The position numbers were made by a program, and so were the translations under genes. Below, in pieces: positions 60,854-64,000 of a DNA stretch of 64,000 nt (the first letter of the stretch is position 1; each line of letters begins with the position of its first letter). Source of the stretch: DASRAP01 sp964503275 (GTDB taxonomy: Bacteria; Gemmatimonadota; Gemmatimonadetes; Gemmatimonadales; Gemmatimonadaceae); the NCBI GenBank assembly GCA_964503275.1, contig CAZCZO010000001.1, positions 62,001 through 126,000 on the forward strand. Direction: 5' to 3'. The notes beneath the pieces were generated by a model. The model was not told where the DNA came from. It saw nothing but the letters and a program-made list of their open reading frames with translations, and made no database searches.

Positions 60854-63800
60854 GTGTCACTGACTTCCGTCGCGGTCCGCCGCCCGGTCTCCACGATCGC
60901 GGCGACGCTCGCCGTGGTCCTGCTCGGCGCCGTCTCACTGACGCGGTTGCCGGTCTCGCTGCTGCCCGATGTGTCGCTGCCGGTGCTGACGGTGCGCACG
61001 GCCTACCCCGGTGCCGCCGCGACCGAGGTGTCGCGCTTCGTCGCCGAGCCCATCGAAGGCGCGATCGCGGCGACGCCGGGGCTGGTCGAACTGCGCTCGG
61101 TGAGCCGCAATGGCGAGGTGGTGACCACGGCGCGCTTCGCCTGGGGCACCGACATGCCGACGACGGTGCTCAACGTGCGCGAGCGCCTCGACAATGTACG
61201 CGGTCGCTTGCCCGAGCGGGTCGAGCGGCCGACGCTGCTGACCAGTGATCCGGGCGAACGGCCGATCGCCGTGCTCGGTGTGACGGGCCAGGAGAACCTG
61301 CGCGACCTCGCACGCACGGCGGGCGATGTGCACGCACGGCGCCTCGAGCAGATCGTCGGCGTCGCGTCGGTCGCGGTGGTCGGAGCGCAGGAGGACGAGA
61401 TCAAGGTCGATGCCGACCCCGACAAGCTGCGCGCGCTGGGGCTCACGCCCGACGATCTGGCCAACGCGATCCGTTCCGCGAATGCCAATGGGGCCGGCGG
61501 TACGGTGCGGCGCGGGCAGTTCCGCTTCGCGATGCGTGCGCTGACCGAGTTCCAGTCCGCCGAGGAGATCCAGGACGTTCCCATCGGCGCACCCGAGCGC
61601 GGGATCCGCGTGCGCGACGTCGCCACCGTGCGCACGGGACTCGCCGACCCCAAGACGCTGACGCGTCTTGATGGCGGTGCCGCCGTCGGGTTGGTCGTGT
61701 ACAAGGACGCCGGCTCGAACACGGTGACGGTGACGCGCGAGATGCTGCGCGCGGTCGAGATGCTCAAAGAGGAGTTCCCCGAGATCCAGCTCACGCTGGT
61801 CGCGGCGCAGGCGGACTTCGTGACCGACGCGCTGTCGAACCTCGGGCAGGAGATCGTCCTCGGCGGCGTGCTGTCGCTGCTCTTGATCCTGCTCTTCCTC
61901 AAGGATGTGCGGCTGTCGTTGGTGATCGGCCTGTTCATCCCGCTGTCGATCGTCGTGTCGCTGGTGCTGCTGCAGCTGCTGGACGTGTCGATCAACGTGC
62001 TCTCGCTGGGTGGGCTCGCGCTGGCCGTGGGCATCCTGGTGGACCAGGCGATCGTCGTGTCCGAGGCGGTCGGGAAACAGGTCGAGGAGGGCGTCCCGCT
62101 CTCGGAGGCCGTGGTGAAGGGCACCGAGGAGATCGGTGGACCGCTGATCGCCGGCACGTTGACCACGCTGCTGGTGTTCGGGCCGATCATCTTCGTGCAG
62201 GGGCTGGCGGCCGCGCTGTTCCGGGATCTGTCGCTGGCGGTGGTGACGAGCGTGGCGGCCTCGCTGGTGCTCGCGCTGACCTTGATGCCCGTGCTGATCG
62301 GCACGGGCCGTGGCGCCCGTGCGACTGCGGCGGCGGCCGATGCCGCCCGCGAGCGCACGGCCGCGTCGCGCACGTCGGCGCTGGACCGGCTCGGGGTGCG
62401 CATCGCCGACCTCTACGAGGACGGCATGCGCTGGTCGCTGCGGCATCCGGTCGTGATCTTCCTGGGCGGACTCGCGCTGATGGTGGTGATGGTGGGCCTG
62501 CTGCGCACCATGCCCAAGGAGATCCTGCCGCAGGTGGACGAGGGCATCGTCGTCGCGCAGATGCAGTTGGCCGAGGGGACGTCGATCGAGGAGACGGTGC
62601 GCCAGGTGGCGCGGATCGAGCAGGCCGCGGCGGGCATGGGGGCCAGCGGCGTGTATTCGCGGGTGGGCAACGCGACGGACGAGGAAGTGCTGGCCGGTGC
62701 CGACCCGGGGTCGTCGGCGACGGCGCAGTTGATCATCCCGGTGCCTGAGGGCACGCCGGCCGTGGCGTTCGCCGACGCGTTGCGCGCGGCGGTGCCCGAC
62801 TTGGCTCAGGGCCAGTTGGCCTTCGACCTCGCGGGCCAGTCGGAGTTCGGGTCGTTGATCGGGCGCGAGGGCCGCTTGGTGCGCGTGGAGGTGAGTGCGC
62901 GATCGCTCGACGACGCGGCGCGCTGGGCCGAGGCCGTGCGGGGCGAGTTGGCGACGCTGCCGACGCTGACGGACGTGCGCAATGCCTTCGCGGCGACGCA
63001 GCCGATCGTCGAGGTGACGCTGGAGCGCAATCGCCTGGCGGAGCGCGGCATCAGCGTGGCGGCGGTGTCGAACGCGCTCGCGGGCGGGCTGGGTGGGGTG
63101 CAGGCGAACGAGTTCCGTGAGACGGACCGCCGCACGCCGATCGCGGTGCGCAATGCGGGGCTCTCGAACGAGGATCTGCAGACGGCACTGCGCACCATGG
63201 TCGCCGGCGTGCCCGTGGGGCAGTTGGTGCGCGCCGAGGAGAAGCGCGCGCCGCTCGAAGTGGTGCGCGTGGGGCAGCGTCCGGTGGCGATCGTCGAAGC
63301 GCTGATCGCCGAGGGCGGCACGGCGCGGGCCACGACGGATGTGGAGCGGGTGCTCTCGGGGATCGGCGCCCCGGCGGGCGTGAGCTGGCAGATCACCGGT
63401 GCCGACATCGAGCAGCGGCGCACCACCGAGGAGCTGTCGCTGGTGGCGCTGCTGTCGGTGGCGCTGGTGTTCCTGGTGCTGGCCGGCGAGTTCGCGTCGT
63501 TCACGATGCCGCTGGTGGTGATCACGACGGTGCCGCTCGCCGCGGCCGGCGGGGTGGTGCTGCTGTGGCTGACCGGCGCGAGCATCAACGCGGTGTCGCT
63601 GATCGGGCTCGTGGTGATGATCGGTATGGCGGACAATGAGGCGATCGTGAAACTCGCGGCCATCGAGCGCTTGCGGGAGGAAGGCATGCCGCTCGAGGAG
63701 GCCGTGTTGAAGGGGGGACGCCGACGCTTGCGTGCGATCGCGATGACCTCGCTGACGACCGTGACGGGTGTGCTGCCGCTGGTCTTCGGGCTGGGCTCGG

Positions 63801-63937
63801 GCGGCGCGCTGTATCAGCCGCTCGCCGCCGGCGTGATCGGCGGCACGATGTCGGCGTTGGTGGTGACGTTCTTCCTGCTGCCGACGGTGTATTACGTCGT
63901 CGAGCGCTGGAAGCTCGGGCGGGTCGCCGCCGCATGA
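60854..63937 (+). CDS. RND-family efflux permease
   Basis: A 1027-residue inner-membrane transporter with the two-fold RND repeat and 12 membrane helices. SLTSVAVRRPVSTIAATLAV begins TM1; GGLALAVGILVDQAIVVSEAV near residue 395 holds the proton-relay Asp, but the AcrB second Asp is Gln, and in TM10 (GMADNEAIVKL) the AcrB Lys is replaced. It therefore resembles non-AcrB subgroups. Substrate unknown. GTG start at 60854; stop overlaps the next permease start (ATGA). Confidence 0.93.
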   Translation: MSLTSVAVRRPVSTIAATLAVVLLGAVSLTRLPVSLLPDVSLPVLTVRTAYPGAAATEVSRFVAEPIEGAIAATPGLVELRSVSRNGEVVTTARFAWGTDMPTTVLNVRERLDNVRGRLPERVERPTLLTSDPGERPIAVLGVTGQENLRDLARTAGDVHARRLEQIVGVASVAVVGAQEDEIKVDADPDKLRALGLTPDDLANAIRSANANGAGGTVRRGQFRFAMRALTEFQSAEEIQDVPIGAPERGIRVRDVATVRTGLADPKTLTRLDGGAAVGLVVYKDAGSNTVTVTREMLRAVEMLKEEFPEIQLTLVAAQADFVTDALSNLGQEIVLGGVLSLLLILLFLKDVRLSLVIGLFIPLSIVVSLVLLQLLDVSINVLSLGGLALAVGILVDQAIVVSEAVGKQVEEGVPLSEAVVKGTEEIGGPLIAGTLTTLLVFGPIIFVQGLAAALFRDLSLAVVTSVAASLVLALTLMPVLIGTGRGARATAAAADAARERTAASRTSALDRLGVRIADLYEDGMRWSLRHPVVIFLGGLALMVVMVGLLRTMPKEILPQVDEGIVVAQMQLAEGTSIEETVRQVARIEQAAAGMGASGVYSRVGNATDEEVLAGADPGSSATAQLIIPVPEGTPAVAFADALRAAVPDLAQGQLAFDLAGQSEFGSLIGREGRLVRVEVSARSLDDAARWAEAVRGELATLPTLTDVRNAFAATQPIVEVTLERNRLAERGISVAAVSNALAGGLGGVQANEFRETDRRTPIAVRNAGLSNEDLQTALRTMVAGVPVGQLVRAEEKRAPLEVVRVGQRPVAIVEALIAEGGTARATTDVERVLSGIGAPAGVSWQITGADIEQRRTTEELSLVALLSVALVFLVLAGEFASFTMPLVVITTVPLAAAGGVVLLWLTGASINAVSLIGLVVMIGMADNEAIVKLAAIERLREEGMPLEEAVLKGGRRRLRAIAMTSLTTVTGVLPLVFGLGSGGALYQPLAAGVIGGTMSALVVTFFLLPTVYYVVERWKLGRVAAA

Positions 63938-64000
63938 TCCGCTGGGCGGTCTCGCGGCCGGCGGTGATCTGGGCCGCCTGCGCGTCGCTGCTGGCGGCGG
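63934..64000 (+). CDS. Second RND permease, N-terminus only
   Basis: ATG at 63934 overlaps the previous stop by four bases. The visible 22 codons (MIRWAVSRPAVIWAACASLL) match the N-terminus and first membrane helix of RND permeases, and the gene continues past the window edge. An adaptor with two permeases suggests an MdtABC-like heteromeric pump. Confidence 0.7.
   Translation, partial: MIRWAVSRPAVIWAACASLLAA

Overview
The window is high-GC bacterial DNA with dense genes, many 4-base start/stop overlaps and frequent GTG/TTG starts. The gene set fits a Gram-negative, envelope-rich environmental bacterium, most likely Gemmatimonadota. It includes secreted six-bladed propellers, a BTAD-AAA regulator fused to a propeller, a DUF1800/DUF1501 pair, an M16 protease, a porin, an RND exporter and Hanks-type kinases. 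The phylum is an inference; no rRNA, tRNA or CRISPR array was seen.

Layout. 1-8.9 kb: truncated zinc-ribbon membrane protein, MerC-like protein, OsmC, CsaA, M16 protease, 2Fe-2S ferredoxin, lipoamide dehydrogenase, O/P-type porin and DinB protein. A 40-bp tandem repeat runs into a long hairpin between the convergent lpdA and porin genes. 9-17.8 kb: ECF sigma factor with a small partner, class III CoA-transferase, a histone H1-like Lys/Ala protein behind a good sigma-70-type promoter, an M20 peptidase coupled to a 71-aa protein and an RNase HI-like protein with altered catalytic residues, small hypotheticals and a squalene/phytoene synthase. 17.8-21.4 kb: an XRE antitoxin preceded by an internally deleted HigB toxin, an FAD-linked oxidase, thyX, and a decayed nucleotidyltransferase.

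21.4-37.9 kb is the most distinctive part. A near-continuous plus-strand series encodes a PP2C phosphatase, a transmembrane FHA protein, a small outer-membrane-type barrel, three Ser/Thr kinases, a vWA protein, a lipase fused to what looks like a circularly permuted vWA domain, a long FN3-repeat lipoprotein (interrupted by a 100-N gap), a periplasmic protein and a second barrel-like protein. An RDD-FHA membrane protein diverges from its start. Together they have the parts of a phospho-signalling system spanning the envelope: writer, eraser, reader, metal-dependent adhesion domain, surface lipoprotein. No type VI secretion structural gene is present.

37.9-64 kb: S9 peptidase, two tandem glycosyltransferase paralogues leading into a 1330-aa membrane-anchored BTAD/AAA/propeller regulator, an EF-G-like GTPase with a degenerate G4 motif, DUF1800/DUF1501 proteins, an MscS-like membrane protein, a lipoprotein, gyrA with a promoter overlapping a strong palindrome, two propeller proteins, and an RND adaptor-permease operon whose second permease runs off the right edge.
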